Of a stretch of DNA of 64,000 bases, positions 20,160 to 30,943 are shown in pieces; the stretch's first letter is position 1, and each line of letters starts with the position of its first letter. Under the pieces are notes generated by a model. The model saw nothing but the letters and a program-made list of their open reading frames with translations. It was not told the origin of the DNA and did no database searches. Made by a program: the position numbers and the translations under genes. The stretch is from Aedes albopictus. Its lineage: Eukaryota; Arthropoda; Insecta; Diptera; Culicidae. Where the stretch lies: positions 288,358,089 to 288,422,088 of the forward strand of contig NC_085138.1 in the NCBI RefSeq assembly GCF_035046485.1. Reading direction: 5' to 3'.

Positions 20160-20583
20160 CACCGTAAAGTTCCGCTGGAAATTCCTGCGCCGTGAACCCC
20201 CCTAGTAATTTCACCGGAAATACATTTAGGATTTTTATAGGAACTCTCTCCACGAGTTCTCGAAAATCCCTGTAAGTTTTTCGCTTGGAATGAATCTTTC
20301 TAGAATTTCAAATGAATTTCTTCACAATTTCTCAAGGGAATTCCTCCATGAGTTCCGTTGGAAATCCCTCTAGATGTTTAATCGACAATGCTTCTAGAAT
20401 TTTTTTTAACTGCTTCGGTAGAAACTGTAGCGATGTTCTCGCTGGAACTCTTACAGCGAGAACATCTCTACAGTTTCTACCAGTTTTTTTTTCATGGGCT
20501 CTACCGGGAATTCCTCGGGTGATTTTCAACGTGTTTCACCGAGAATTCCTCTACCGGAAATTTCTCAACGATTTCCTTTTTCC
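20160..20583. repeat. Degenerate 12-bp repeat block
   Basis: It shows phrases like TTCCTCCATGAGTTCCGTTG and GAAATCCCTCTAGA, a variant of the 12-bp pattern seen at 7.3-10 kb. It contains the hairpin at 20,417-20,481. Confidence 0.5.
20417..20481 (+). other. Near-perfect 28-bp hairpin with 9-base loop
   Basis: The left arm (20,417-20,444, GGTAGAAACTGTAG...) pairs with the right arm (20,454-20,481, ...CTACAGTTTCTACC) over 28 positions with one mismatch. The size is in the range of microRNA precursors, but no expression can be seen; it could equally come from an inverted duplication in the repeat. Confidence 0.6.
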
Positions 20584-20585
20584 TA

Positions 20586-21688
20586 CACACTTAATCCCAT
20601 ACTCGATGTTCGATACTTTTTTTAGCGGATAGATTCGTCAAAACTACGAAATTGCTGAACACTCGGTATTTTTCTCGAGCCTTTACTGAATACTGCAATA
20701 AATACTTCTGACGATTGCAATGTTTTAAAATTATTTGCTGTCTACGGTAAAACTTGTTGCTGATATGCACAGCACATCTAAGTTCTCTCCTGTAGTGGAA
20801 ATGTTCGGTAAAAATAGTTACTGATCAGTCAGCTATCTTTAAATTTTTACTGAACAGTCGTCATATGACTGTTTAAAAGTGCTGAACGGACTGTTATTGT
20901 CGTAGCAAAGCTGTCAAACAGTTTGGACCTATGCCATCTTGTTTGTTTCCAGTGCGTAGTGAAAATAAAAAGTTCGACGGTTGTAAAAAGCGAAAACGGA
21001 CAGCATTTTTGAACGCATAAAACAGTGTGAGGTGCAAGCAAAAGAATAAACTGTAAGTACTTTCATTCAAGCTTGATATTTGATGAATACATTCGCGAAA
21101 TGATGCGATTTGCTTTCGACAACGAATGAGCACTAGTGAGATGATAATTTGCATCATTGCTTTCATTTTCATGATATTTTCTTTATAGAAACAGCCCAGA
21201 CGATTACAAATGCATTCCTGCCGGCGACATTCCCGGAGACGTAGATCGTTTAGTACTGGATCCCGCTGAAGTCGGAAGCTTTCATCGAAAATCATATGTA
21301 TTTATAGCGCTTTGAATAAAACAACTCGTTTCAACATCTTATGTTTTAAATTCTTGCTCTTATTGCTGATGCTCGACAAGAAATACCGAGCAACTTAGTT
21401 ATTAGTGAAAACAATGCCGAAATTGTTACGGAACTTTGGTAATAAAAGTATTGACCTGCTCAGCTATCCACATGAAAATTGCGTATGGTTTTACCGAACG
21501 GTTGTCAAAAAAATGCTGAACCATCGTCACGGTATAGCAATCTCGTCGGTTGTTTTTGACAGTTCGTTGAAGTGCTGTGACTACTGAGTGCTCAGTAATT
21601 GTTTTAATTACCGAGATGATCACCGAGCGCTCAGCTGTTATAATCTCGTCAAAAATATTACTGAGGTCGGTAAAAAAAAGTTAGTGTG
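20586..21688 (+). mobile_element. TA-flanked element with CACACT ends
   Basis: CACACTTAATCCC follows TA at 20,584-20,585, and the other end reads AGTTAGTGTG followed by TA at 21,689-21,690. Related ACTGAGCACTCAGTA-type motifs occur in both halves in opposite orientation, so the arms are long and decayed. The middle (20,880-21,330) looks like a small transcription unit. The TIR match is short, so the boundaries are moderately sure. Confidence 0.45.
21190..21320 (+). CDS. Possible short terminal exon within the TA-flanked element
   Basis: An acceptor-like TTTTCTTTATAG ends at 21,189, and a donor-like CTGTAAGTA lies near 21,051. After the acceptor, one frame stays open: PDDYKCIPAGDIPGDVDRLV and on to a stop after VFIAL, about 41 codons. 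An AATAAA follows near 21,315. The residues look protein-like but match no family I recognise, and the upstream exon has no ATG in the required frame. It may be a captured or decayed gene piece. Confidence 0.3.
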
Positions 21689-21690
21689 TA

Positions 21691-22344
21691 AAGGGTGGTA
21701 CGGTCAAATTTTGGTCATACAATTTTCTTCATAACTTTAGACTGCTGATTTTTTGGACCAGTAATGGTACATTGTATGTAGCTTATACCATTAAATTTTC
21801 ATCAAAATCGGTTTAGTATTTGCGGAGATATTGTTGAATCCTGAGATCTGCAATTTTAAAGTTTTGTACAAAGAGGATTCAAAAATAAGAACACATTTTT
21901 ACTGTTTTATTTATATAGTCACAAAAAGCTAACCGATTACAATGAAAATGTTTCTGTTTGTAAAGTATACATGTCAAAATGTTGTGTAAAAATTTCATTC
22001 AATTTCATCTAGTCGTTACAAAGCTATATTTTCTTAAGTGGCACCCGGTCGGTTTTTTTTTTCATATTCAAACTGCAGTTAAACTGTTAAACTGCAGTTA
22101 AACTGTTTAAAAATTGGAAATTTACACGTGACGTAAACTATAAACGTACGTAAACATTTCATGACTGAATGGCAAATTTGACTGAATTTTACATCCAATC
22201 AATACTCAATGGATTTTGATGAAAATTTTATGGTACAAGCTATATATGATGTATCATTACTGGTCCAAATATAAGCTTTTTTGGAGTACGCAGTCTAAAG
22301 TTATGAAAAAAATGGTGTGACCAAATTTTGACCGTACCACCCTT
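21691..22344. mobile_element. MITE with AAGGGTGGTACGG ends
   Basis: AAGGGTGGTACGGTCAAATT on the left is mirrored by AATTTTGACCGTACCACCCTT on the right, flanked by TA (21,689-21,690 and 22,345-22,346). The arms extend about 150 bp. The centre holds a piece (about 22,105-22,195) shared with the tRNA-like TIR elements at 33-34 kb. A broken relative lies at 53,363-53,475. Confidence 0.7.
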
Positions 22345-22346
22345 TA

Positions 22347-22990
22347 GGTACCAGCAAGTCAACATTGAACGTGTGTTTAAGAGGATTTGGGACGAATAAG
22401 GCCTGCCGTTTTATGATCTTGAATAGTAGTTTTCAGATCTTACAATTTTCGGATGTTATAGATGAATGTGTCAAAGAACTGATTTGGATCTTTAGCAGTA
22501 ATTTTCAGATCTTTCGAATTCTGGATGTTGCAGATTGAAATGTGAAGAGCTAATTTTGATCTTGAGCAGTATTTTTCAGATTTCTTAATGATAAATGTTC
22601 TATTGCAGAATATTAATACAGTTTCCACCCAAAATTTGTAAAGTGACGTGATGGTATGGAAAATAAAAATGAATTAAGGCTATTTTGCATATTTTCCTAA
22701 ACCAAGAGAGCACTTTCTCTAGATGATTTCACATATCATGCTCTTTCTCTGAATTGTTAACAAAGCTGATGATCCAAACTTTTAAATCGACATGCGTAGA
22801 AACATGTTTGGTTTATTTTGCACCTAAAACAGGACGAATTTCCACCAATAGGACGCAATCAGTGATGTACTAGATTGTAGTAATGAGCTGAATTTTTGTA
22901 TGATAAGAAGGTAAATCTAGTATGTACTTCACTGAACGTGCTCTATTGTGAACTGTCGCCCAGAAAAGCTTTGGAAACATTTAGAAGATC
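22347..22990. other. Unassigned DNA with a three-copy repeat
   Basis: GATCTT...AGTATTTTTCAGAT recurs near 22,417, 22,488 and 22,557 (about 70-bp period, diverged). No gene is supported; the minus-strand frame at 22,440-22,628 is a shadow of this repeat. Confidence 0.4.
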
Positions 22991-22995
22991 GTAGT

Positions 22996-23290
22996 CGTCA
23001 CGACTGGCGTCTGTTCGTATACCCCATGCAGAATCGCTACGCAGTTCGTTGGTTGAAACTCAAAAAGCTTGTCGTCTGCAGCGGTATGTTTTGTTGAATC
23101 TAGAATTAAACGATCCGTTTTTCGAAATGGACGATTTTCGCTTAGCGGGTCGATAAAGTTCCCAAATTGTCCGATGATTCATTTATTGGATCCGTACCAC
23201 AAATGCAAGCTCGACATCGAGATCCAGCTCATGTTGTCATCGGACTCAATTGGAAAGCCTCTGCTGGTTTACTCACAGTGAAATAAAATA
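22996..23290 (+). pseudogene. Exon-like coding remnant of unknown origin
   Basis: One frame reads RLAS...LVETQKACRLQRYVLLNLE then NDPFFEMDDFRLAGR before a stop at about 23,152. A second frame continues the protein-like character (PNCPMIHLLDPYHKCKLDIE ... GKPLLVYSQ, stop 23,281), and AATAAA follows at once. The pattern fits the end of a gene broken by one frameshift. I do not recognise the family. Confidence 0.3.
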
Positions 23291-23404
23291 ATTAAAAAAT
23301 TAAGAAATAATAAAGAAATGTATCAGATTAAATCAGTATATATTTTTATGCCTTTTTTAAAGAAAAGCAAATATCGATTATTAGCAGAGTAATCGGCACA
23401 TACT

Positions 23405-24490
23405 CTGTTTTGCCTTTCTCGTACACCAAGGTGTATCGAAAGGCTATATGTTCACTCCAAAAACGAAAATTTGATAGAGCCCCCGGAGGGGTCAAGTGTT
23501 ATATACCAATCGACTCAGCTCGACGAGTTGAGATGATGTCTGTGTGTATGTATGTGTGTGTGTATGTGTGTATGTATGTGTGTATGTGTGTGTATGTGTA
23601 CAAAAAGGTCACCTAATTTTTAGATAGTAAATATGAACCGATTTCAACGACCGATGGCTCATTCGACGGGGTACATTGTCCCATTGTTTCCTATTGAAAA
23701 TGGTTCAGATCGGTCCAGCCGTTCCGGAGTTATGGCCATTTAGGTGTTCCGGACCGGTACTCCAGGAAGGGACCAGATATGAAAATGTGACAAACCCATG
23801 CATGCGACCCATCAAACCACGGCATTTTCGATTATCTGATGAACGGGAAGTAGGAAAATAGTCGCAGACTATATCTGAACCAGTAGTGTTCCGGAACCGG
23901 TTCCAGATGTCCTATCGGAAGTGGCCAATCAAAAAATTGATCCAAACCCAGGCATGTGACTAATCAAAGAGCGGCTTTTTCGATAACCAGATGAACGGTA
24001 AGCAGGAAAATAGTATCAGACCGTATCTGAACCGGTTGTGTTCCGGAACCGGATCCAGAAGTCCCGCCGGAAGTGCTCAATTAAAAAAGTGAACCAAACC
24101 CAGGCATGCGACACATCATAGAGCGGCTTTTTCGATAACCAAATGAACGGTAAGCAGGAAAATAGTTTCAGACCATATCTGGAGTGGTTGTTTTCCGGAA
24201 CCGGTTCCGGGTGTCCTGTCGAAAGTGGTCAATTAAAAAGGCGAACCAAACCCTGGCATGCGACACATTAAAGAGCGGTTATTTCGATAACCAGATGGAC
24301 GGTAAGCAGGAAAATAGTTTCATACCGTATCTGAACCGGTTGTGCTCCGGAACCGGTTCAAGGTGTCCCATCGGAAGTGACCAATTAAAAAAATGAACCA
24401 AACCCATGCTTGCGAAACATCAAATCATCAAAAATGTTGGATAACCGGATAAACGGGCAGCATGAAAATAGTCTCTGACCACACCAGTTT
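23405..24490 (-). mobile_element. Diverged, truncated copy of the satellite-bearing repeat
   Basis: Same family as the 3.2-kb copies at 27.0 and 45.3 kb but inverted. The terminal hairpin (TTTTGCCTTTCTCGTACACC, then AAGGTGTATCGAAAGG) is at 23,409-23,445, then a TG-rich microsatellite (23,540-23,600), then five diverged units of the 150-bp satellite (near 23,801, 23,952, 24,103, 24,252 and 24,402). The head end is missing. Confidence 0.75.
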
Positions 24491-24844
24491 ACCAGCAGTG
24501 TTGCAGAATCAGGGTTGGATGCATCGCTGAAATTACGAAGAAACGACTTCAATTCTGCCGAATTGTTGTGAAATCTGTGGGTATGTATAAAACTAAAGTT
24601 TTTCTTCTACAAGCATATTTAAATCATGATTTTAATTTAGTTCAGTTTCAGCTAAAGGGAATGATATTTTATGCCTGCAAATTGTGCAATTTTTTTTTTT
24701 AGTTTTTATTTTTGTGTATTTTAACTGAGATGCTAACTCTACACTCAAAGGCATGCAATGGTTTACGAATTGCTTCGCACTTTGATGAGTGTTACAGGTT
24801 AATAAAGCTCCAATATCAGTAATCTATCTATCTATATATATCTA

Positions 24845-25146
24845 TCTATATATATAAAAATGAGTTTGAAGTCCCTTTGAGGCAACAAAACTCATGAACG
24901 GCTGAACCGATCAGGATGACTCTTGCATGGTTTGATTCGTATTCATGGTGGCTGTGTTTATATGCAGAAAAAGTTACGAAAATCACTTAAAAAAGTATGA
25001 TATTTGTGAAAATACTGATTTTTGATGAGCCGGGAACAAATTCAGCGTGATCAAAATTAAATCAATCTAGAGTGCGTTGCTGCGATGACCTCAACAGTTG
25101 TCAAACCACCGCAGCTTGGCAAGACAAAGTTTGCCGGGACAGCTAG
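24845..25146 (+). mobile_element. Helitron-like unit 1, 302 bp
   Basis: It begins TCTATATATATAAAAATGAG and ends GCCGGGACAGCTAG followed by T. A small stem (GGCAA/TTGCC) lies just before the CTAG end. A 5' TC, a 3' CTAG and no target duplication are the marks of Helitrons. No coding capacity, so it is non-autonomous. Confidence 0.6.
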
Positions 25147-25670
25147 TATATATATATAAATGAGTTTGAAGTCCCTTTGAGGCAACAAAACTCACGAACG
25201 GCTGAACCGATCAGCATGACTCTTGCATGGTTCGATTCGTATTCGTGGTGGCTGTGTTTATAAGTAGTAAAAGTTCATAGGGTATCGCGCTACTTGGGCG
25301 GTGGTTTTCTTCGTCTGTTATTTTCGTCTGTTTTCCACTGTAACTCGGTCAATTTTGAACCGATTGACTTGAAATTTTGTACACGGGTAGATACTATACC
25401 TATCTCACCGCATTCCAAGAATTGTGTCAATTGGTTTAAGATTGACTGAGTTATAGTGGAAAACAGACGAATATAGAAGCCACCGCCCAAGTAGCGCGAT
25501 TCCCTAATATCAATTTAAAAAGAAGGAAAATTGCGAAATTAATGATTTATTATGATTTGGAAAGAAATTCAACACGATCGAAATAAAACCAATCTAGAGT
25601 GCGGTGCTGCAATGACCTCAGTTGTCAAACCACCACAGCCGGGTAAGACAAAGTTTGCCGGGACAGCTAG
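25147..25670 (+). mobile_element. Helitron-like unit 2, interrupted by a MITE
   Basis: It is head-to-tail with unit 1, with the same conserved start (ATGAGTTTGAAGTCCCTTTG) and GCCGGGACAGCTAG end at 25,670. The length is 524 bp because the 25,280-25,504 MITE is inside. Confidence 0.6.
25280..25504. mobile_element. MITE nested in Helitron-like unit 2
   Basis: GGGTATCGCGCTACTTGGGC on the left and its inverted partner GCCCAAGTAGCGCGATTCCC on the right, with TA on both sides (25,278-25,279 and 25,505-25,506). The arms pair over most of the 225 bp (TCTGTTTTCCACTGTAACTC inverted as GAGTTATAGTGGAAAACAGA). Confidence 0.75.
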
Positions 25671-25954
25671 TATATATATAAAAATGAGTTTGAAGTCCCT
25701 TTGAGGAAACAAAACTCACGAACGGATAAACCGATGAACATGACTCTTGCATGACTCGATTCGTATTCATGGTGGCTGTGTTAATATGTAGAAAAAGTTA
25801 CGAAAATCATCAAGAAAAGTAAGAAAATTGATAATTCACTGATTTTTCATGAACTGGGAAGAAAATCAACACGATCTAAAATGAAACCAATCTAGAGTGT
25901 GGTGCTATTTTGAGCTCCACAAGACAGCAAGACAAAGTTTGCCGGGCCAGCTAG
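25671..25954 (+). mobile_element. Helitron-like unit 3
   Basis: Third head-to-tail unit, ending GCCGGGCCAGCTAG at 25,954. It is slightly shorter (284 bp) and more diverged than the others. Confidence 0.55.
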
Positions 25955-26149
25955 TATTATATAAAAGATAATGCTTAAACCAACCATCCGATATAGTTAG
26001 TTCAACCCTCAAGTTGAGGGTCAAGTTAAGCATAAACATGCTTGAATCACCATGAGAATGTCAAACCATCAACCATAAATATTGTTGATGTAAGCATAAT
26101 ATGGTTGTATGAACCATATTTCTTGCTCTAATCAAATCTTCAATTCTGG

Positions 26150-26240
26150 TTAACCTTCCTTTTGCATCACGTTGGCAGCAGCTCGCTGACGTAGTGTATG
26201 GTTTGGGTCAAAAATGACCCTAATGCCAAAGGAGGGTTAA
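26150..26240. mobile_element. Short MITE with TTAACC ends
   Basis: TTAACCTTCCTTTTGCAT on the left is mirrored by ATGCCAAAGGAGGGTTAA on the right; 91 bp in total. The stretch 25,955-26,149 before it shows no gene. Confidence 0.5.
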
Positions 26241-26614
26241 TTCAACCTTCCATTATTCTTCGACCTATTGTATTATGCGTGATACAATCTCAGAAAAGGA
26301 TTATATAAAAGTCAGTGCACAAACATGCTTGCTCGGGACCGTAATATGATTGACATCACTTTATATTTTTCTCCATGGAGGCTAAAGTGTGCAGAAAAAC
26401 ATTTGCCGAAATACCTTATTAATGATCGACATCCAATGCTTGTGAAGGTGGTCAAGCAGTCAACTGAGTGGTTTGATATTTTTCAGCTCTGCCTATACGT
26501 TTAACATAGCGTCGGAATATGAGCCATCAATAAGTTGTCAAATTCGATTATGGCTTTGATAAAACTCTTGCTTTTATGAATAAGGCTGATACAAATTTCG
26601 ATTTTCTCTTAGGT
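26241..26614. other. Unassigned DNA
   Basis: AT-rich, no gene or clear repeat recognised. Confidence 0.35.
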
Positions 26615-26622
26615 CAAGAGGG

Positions 26623-26909
26623 GTCTCTCTCTCTCTCTCTCTTCTTGGCGTAACGTCCTCATTGGGACAAAGCCTGCTTCTCAGCTTAGTGTTCTATGAG
26701 CACTTCCACAGTTATTAACTGAGAGCTTCCTCTGCCAATGACCATTTTGCATGCGTATATCGTGTGGCAGGCACGAAGATACTCTATGCCCAAGGAAGTC
26801 AAGGAAATTTGCTTTATGAAAAGATCCTGGACCGACCGGGAATCGAACCCGTCACCTTCAGTATGGTCATGCTGAATACCCGTGCGTTTACCGCCTCAGC
26901 TATATGGGC
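26623..26909 (-). mobile_element. Feilai-like tRNA-derived SINE, copy 1
   Basis: On the minus strand it starts GGCCCATATAGCTGAGGCGG (box A region), then GGGTTCGATTCCCGG (box B), a body that ends GCGTAACG's complement, and an (AG)n tail. It is flanked by an 8-bp duplication, CAAGAGGG (26,615-26,622 and 26,910-26,917). Mobilised by a LINE in trans. Feilai naming is from memory of Aedes SINEs. Confidence 0.8.
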
Positions 26910-28029
26910 CAAGAGGGAACCTGCTTTGGAAATTTTGGTCGGAATTAAACATTTTGAGGAAGGGCACAATTAAAAAACCCTAATTAATCCACCTAGCGGT
27001 GATGGTGCCTTTCTCGTGCTTTAAAATATCCTTTCAACAAAACTCGAGCGACATGTAGATGACATTGACATTAATACAAAATGAAAACTGCATGCTAAAT
27101 CTACTCAATATGGATACATTTTATATTAGCATAACAACCAATATTCAGAAAATATAAGACAACGATCCAAAACTCAAACCAAACAAGTGTCATGAAGCCG
27201 CAAAATTTTGAAACGTCATTTTAGATTTTCCGGTCATCATTTTATGACTCCGGATATCTACCCCAACTAAACTAACCGCCATCTTGAACATTGAGACACC
27301 ATCTTGGATGTTCTGGTATTCATTTTTGGACTTTGCATCTAAAATTACATAAAATAGTCGCCGTATTGAATTTTGGCATGTCGTTTATGATTTTCTGGTA
27401 ACCAGTTTTGGACGAAAACCGGCATTCTTCCCCATTGAAACTATAGTCATATTGCAGACCTTGTGAAACAGCGCACAGATTGGGTTTTCTGATTACAAAT
27501 TTTGAATTCTGGACATATTTTCATACAAAATATGCCCATAATGCAAGAATTAAAAATCCTATTAAATAGGAACTAACTTGAATACTGGGCCATTATCTTG
27601 GACTTTGGCCTGCTATTTTGGATACTCTGGTGGACTCCAAACAAATTTCCCATACCAAATACACTTATTTTACATAGTTTTAGAGCTCAAAATTCCTTAA
27701 AACAGCCACCATCTTCTGTTTACGCGATCAAATTCTTATTTTTCCATTCAACGTTGACCAATCCTGCTATAACTTTACACCTTAGGAATCTGAAATGGTA
27801 CGATTTGATGAGATCGCTTTAGTTTTGTCTATATTTTGTTCTCATATATGAGAACTTAGACCTATTCGTCACTGTTGTTCATACCTAATGTTTATTAGGC
27901 CATTAAACAAAGCCACGATTTATTTTTTCACATGAACGTTGGTTCTGCTACACAACAGCTAGTCTCTAATGTGATCTAAGGCTATTTTCTTGCTAACCGT
28001 TCATTAGATTATCAAAAAATCTGCGATCT

Positions 28030-29870
28030 GATGTGTCGTATATATGGGTTTGGTTCATTTTTATACTTGGTAATTTCCGGTGGGATAGCCGGATCTGATT
28101 CCGTGAGTCATGGACCATGACACTACCGGTTGTCCCAATTATGGTCTGAGAATATTTTATTGCTATTTATTCACCTTTACCTAATCACACCGATTTGATA
28201 TATCACATGAATGGGTTTGCTTCACTTTTACTTCTAACCACTTTCGAAGCCACATCTGAACCCGCAACACTACCGGGAATCTAATGTGGTCTGACCCTAT
28301 TTTTCCATCAGGTTGTAGATAAGTCGTGATCAGTCTTCGTTCTACTACTCGTGTTGTGTGTAGGTAAGAGGTTACGATAGCGCACGAATGTAACAAAGCC
28401 GACTGACACCCGACTGCGGCAACGAAATGAAGGTAGTTAAAAGTGTCGAATGTTTACAAGACTGGTCGTGATTTGATGTACCGCATCCATGGGTTTGGTT
28501 AAATTTCACATTTTACTACCCGGATCTGATTCCGAGTAACTACCGGCTGAACCAAATATGGTCTAACATTATTGTCTTGTTAACTGCTCTTCGGTTAACC
28601 AAAAACGCTGCAAATTGAAGGTGTCACATGCAGGGTTTGACAATTTCGACGGGACTCTCTGAACCAATTCCGGATCACTACCAGTGACGTAAGGCTATTT
28701 TTTAGCTAACTGTTAATCAGGTTATCGCAAAAGCCACGATTTGATGTGTCACATGCCTGGATTTGGTTCACTTTTACATTTGGCCTCTTCCGGCCACTCA
28801 AAACCGATTCCGAAACACTTACTGACCGTTCATTAGGTAATCTAAAAAGCCGCTATTTGATGTGACGCATGTACGGGTTTGTTTCTCTTTCAGATTCAAC
28901 CACTTCGGCGGGAACCCCGGAACGGGTTCCGGAACACTACTGGTTCAGATATGATCTGAGATGGTTTTCCTGCTCATTGTCCATCAGATCATCGAAAATG
29001 CCGTGGTTTGATGTGTCGCATGTATGGGTTTGGTTCAATTGTATATTTGGCCACTTCCAGCGGGCCGCCTAGAACCGGTTCCGGAACACTACCGGTTCAG
29101 GTATGGTCTGAGATGATTTTCCTGCTCATTATCCATCAGGTCATCGAAAATGCCGTGGTTTGATGTGTCGCATGTATGGGTTTGGTTCAATTGTATATTT
29201 GGCCACTTCCAGCGGGACGCCTTGAACCGGTTTCGGAACACTACCGGTTCAGATATGATCTGAGACTATTTTTCTGCTTACCGCTCATCAGGTTATCGAA
29301 AATGCCATGGTTTGATGTGTCGCATGCATGGGTTTGGTTCACTTGTATATTTGGCCAATTCCAGCGGGACGACTAGAACCGGTTCCGGAACACTACCGGT
29401 TCAGATATGCTCTGAGATGATTTTCCTGCACATTGTCCATCAGGTCATCTAAAATGCCGTGGTTTGATGTGTCGCTTGCTTGGGTTTGGTACGATTGTAT
29501 ATTTGGCCACTTACAGCGGGACGCCCAGAACCGGTTCGGGAACACTACCGGTTCAGATATGGTCTGAGACTATTTTCCTGCTTACCGCTCATCAGGTTAT
29601 CGAAAATGCCGTGGTTTGATGTGTCGCATGCATGGGTTTAGTTCACTTTGATATTTGCCACTTCCGGCGGGACACCAGGAACCGGTTCCGGAACACTACC
29701 GGTTCAGATATGGTCTTAGACTATTTTTCTGCTTACCGCTCATCAGGTTATCGAAAATGCCGTGGTTTGATGTGTCGCATGCATAGGTTTGATGCATTTT
29801 CATATCTGGTCCCTTCCTGGGGTACCGTTCCGGAACACCTAAATGGCCATATCTCCGGAACGGCTGAACC
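28030..29870 (+). repeat. 151-152-bp tandem satellite array in copy 1
   Basis: GGTTTGATGTGTCGCATG recurs at 29,005, 29,157, 29,309, 29,461, 29,613 and 29,764. Older, decayed units reach back to about 28,025. Each unit carries AGAACCGGTTCCGGAACACT and CTACCGGTTCAGATATG, with the palindromic AACCGGTT. Units are most alike toward the tail. Confidence 0.85.
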
Positions 29871-29983
29871 GATCCGAACCATTTTCAATAGGAAACAATG
29901 GGACCAGATTCCGCGTCGAATGAACCGTCGGTCATTGAAATCGGATGAGGTTTACTGCCAAAAAGTGATGTGAGTTTTTTTGT

Positions 29984-30036
29984 ACACACACACACACACA
30001 CACACACATACACACACACACACATACACACACACA
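29984..30036 (+). repeat. (CA)n microsatellite in copy 1
   Basis: 53 bases of CA repeats broken by TACA. The counterpart in copy 2 (48,335-48,389) is two bases longer, the only difference found between the copies. Confidence 0.9.
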
Positions 30037-30299
30037 GACATCACCTCAATTCGTCGAGCTGAGTCGATTGGTATATAAGACTTGACCCCTCCGGAGGCTC
30101 TATCAAATTTTCGTTTTTGGAGTGAACATATAGCCTTTCGGTACACCTTGGTGTACGAGAAAGGCAAAACCAACATTTTTTTAATTTTAAGGTGAAATTA
30201 TAGTCTTCCAGAATTCTTATCAAATCCGATGAGTTAAGCGGTTTTGCTTAATTGTTTGAGATTTTTTTTCATCAAATACATATATAATTTATCAACTCC

Positions 30300-30329
30300 A
30301 AAACACACCCCCCCCCCCCCCCCCCCCCC
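30300..30329. repeat. Long poly-C tract
   Basis: A run of roughly 25 C after ACACA. Such a run is unstable and error-prone in assembly. Confidence 0.85.
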
Positions 30330-30424
30330 TAAAGTCAACGGGCACTGTGACAAAAGAAGAAAATTAGATTTATTCTGTTCTAGAGAGGATTCAGGAACAC
30401 TTTGGCTTAAGGCGACGGAAAAAT

Positions 30425-30492
30425 CTCGAGTTCATATTCGACGAGAAAGGCACTATCACCACTAGGTGAATTAATCTGGGTTTTTTTTTTTG
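30425..30492 (-). mobile_element. Head fragment of the satellite-bearing repeat, inverted
   Basis: CGAGAAAGGCACTATCACCA and CTAGGTGAATTAATCTGGGT are the complement of the head at 26,971-27,020 with a few changes. With copy 1 it makes an apparent inverted pair, but the tail of copy 1 already ends at 30,169, so this is probably a separate fragment. Confidence 0.6.
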
Positions 30493-30592
30493 TTCAATTG
30501 CCGCATCCATAAACCCGCTTATTGAAAATGAAGGCCACTTCTAAACTTCCTTTTTGTCCCAGTGTTCGTTTGTAAAATTTGTGGTGTACATA

Positions 30593-30811
30593 AGGGAACA
30601 TCTATTTATTGTGTAACGCTAAATTCGATATCCTTGAACTCGGTGGTTGGTTCATTAGGAACTGGCGGAATCCATAATGTGCTTTTGTATGATAACTCCA
30701 ACTTTTTTGTATGGGTCGTAACGCTAGGCTGTATTCCCTATTCCCCTGGAGCGTTACGGAATTTATTAAACCCCTATCTCCTGAAGCGTTACGTTATTTG
30801 GGGACGGAGCA
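30593..30811. mobile_element. MITE of the TACGTTACGC family, degenerate
   Basis: GGGAACATCTATTTATTGTG then TAACGC at the left; GCGTTACGTTATTTGGGGAC at the right. It shares TTTTTTGTATGGGTCGTAACG with the copy at 7,115-7,276. Confidence 0.5.
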
Positions 30812-30943
30812 TAATGAAAGTTGAAAACTTAAAATAGTTTTTATGCGCAATGTTGGGAAATTTCGACATTTATACAGCAGGTTGCACTAGGCTTTCCAAA
30901 AATCAAATTAAGTACTAATTTTGAAATCATATCACGATGAGAT

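Larger units (their letters stand above)
26971..30169 (+). mobile_element. Satellite-bearing 3.2-kb repeat, copy 1 (Helentron-derived candidate)
   Basis: Nearly identical to 45,322-48,522. The head has ACCCTAATTAATCCACCTAG then GGTGATGGTGCCTTTCTCG. A poorly conserved 1-kb region and an array of 151-152-bp units (28,030-29,870) follow, then a (CA)n microsatellite and a terminal hairpin at 30,134-30,164 ending GAGAAAGGCAAAA. TGCCTTTCTCG near the head and CGAGAAAGGCA near the tail are subterminal inverted repeats. Non-coding: short frames occur identically in both copies only because the DNA is the same. This layout resembles Helentron-derived non-autonomous elements (DINE-1 type), which is inference. 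Confidence 0.7.

Noticed and set aside
26623..26909. A true tRNA gene from the box A/box B pair
   Set aside because: The copy has a long SINE body, an (AG)n tail and target duplications.
27598..29973. Five frames conserved exactly between two places, as if a gene were duplicated
   Set aside because: The whole 3.2-kb DNA is identical, including satellite and noncoding parts; there is no selection signal on frames.
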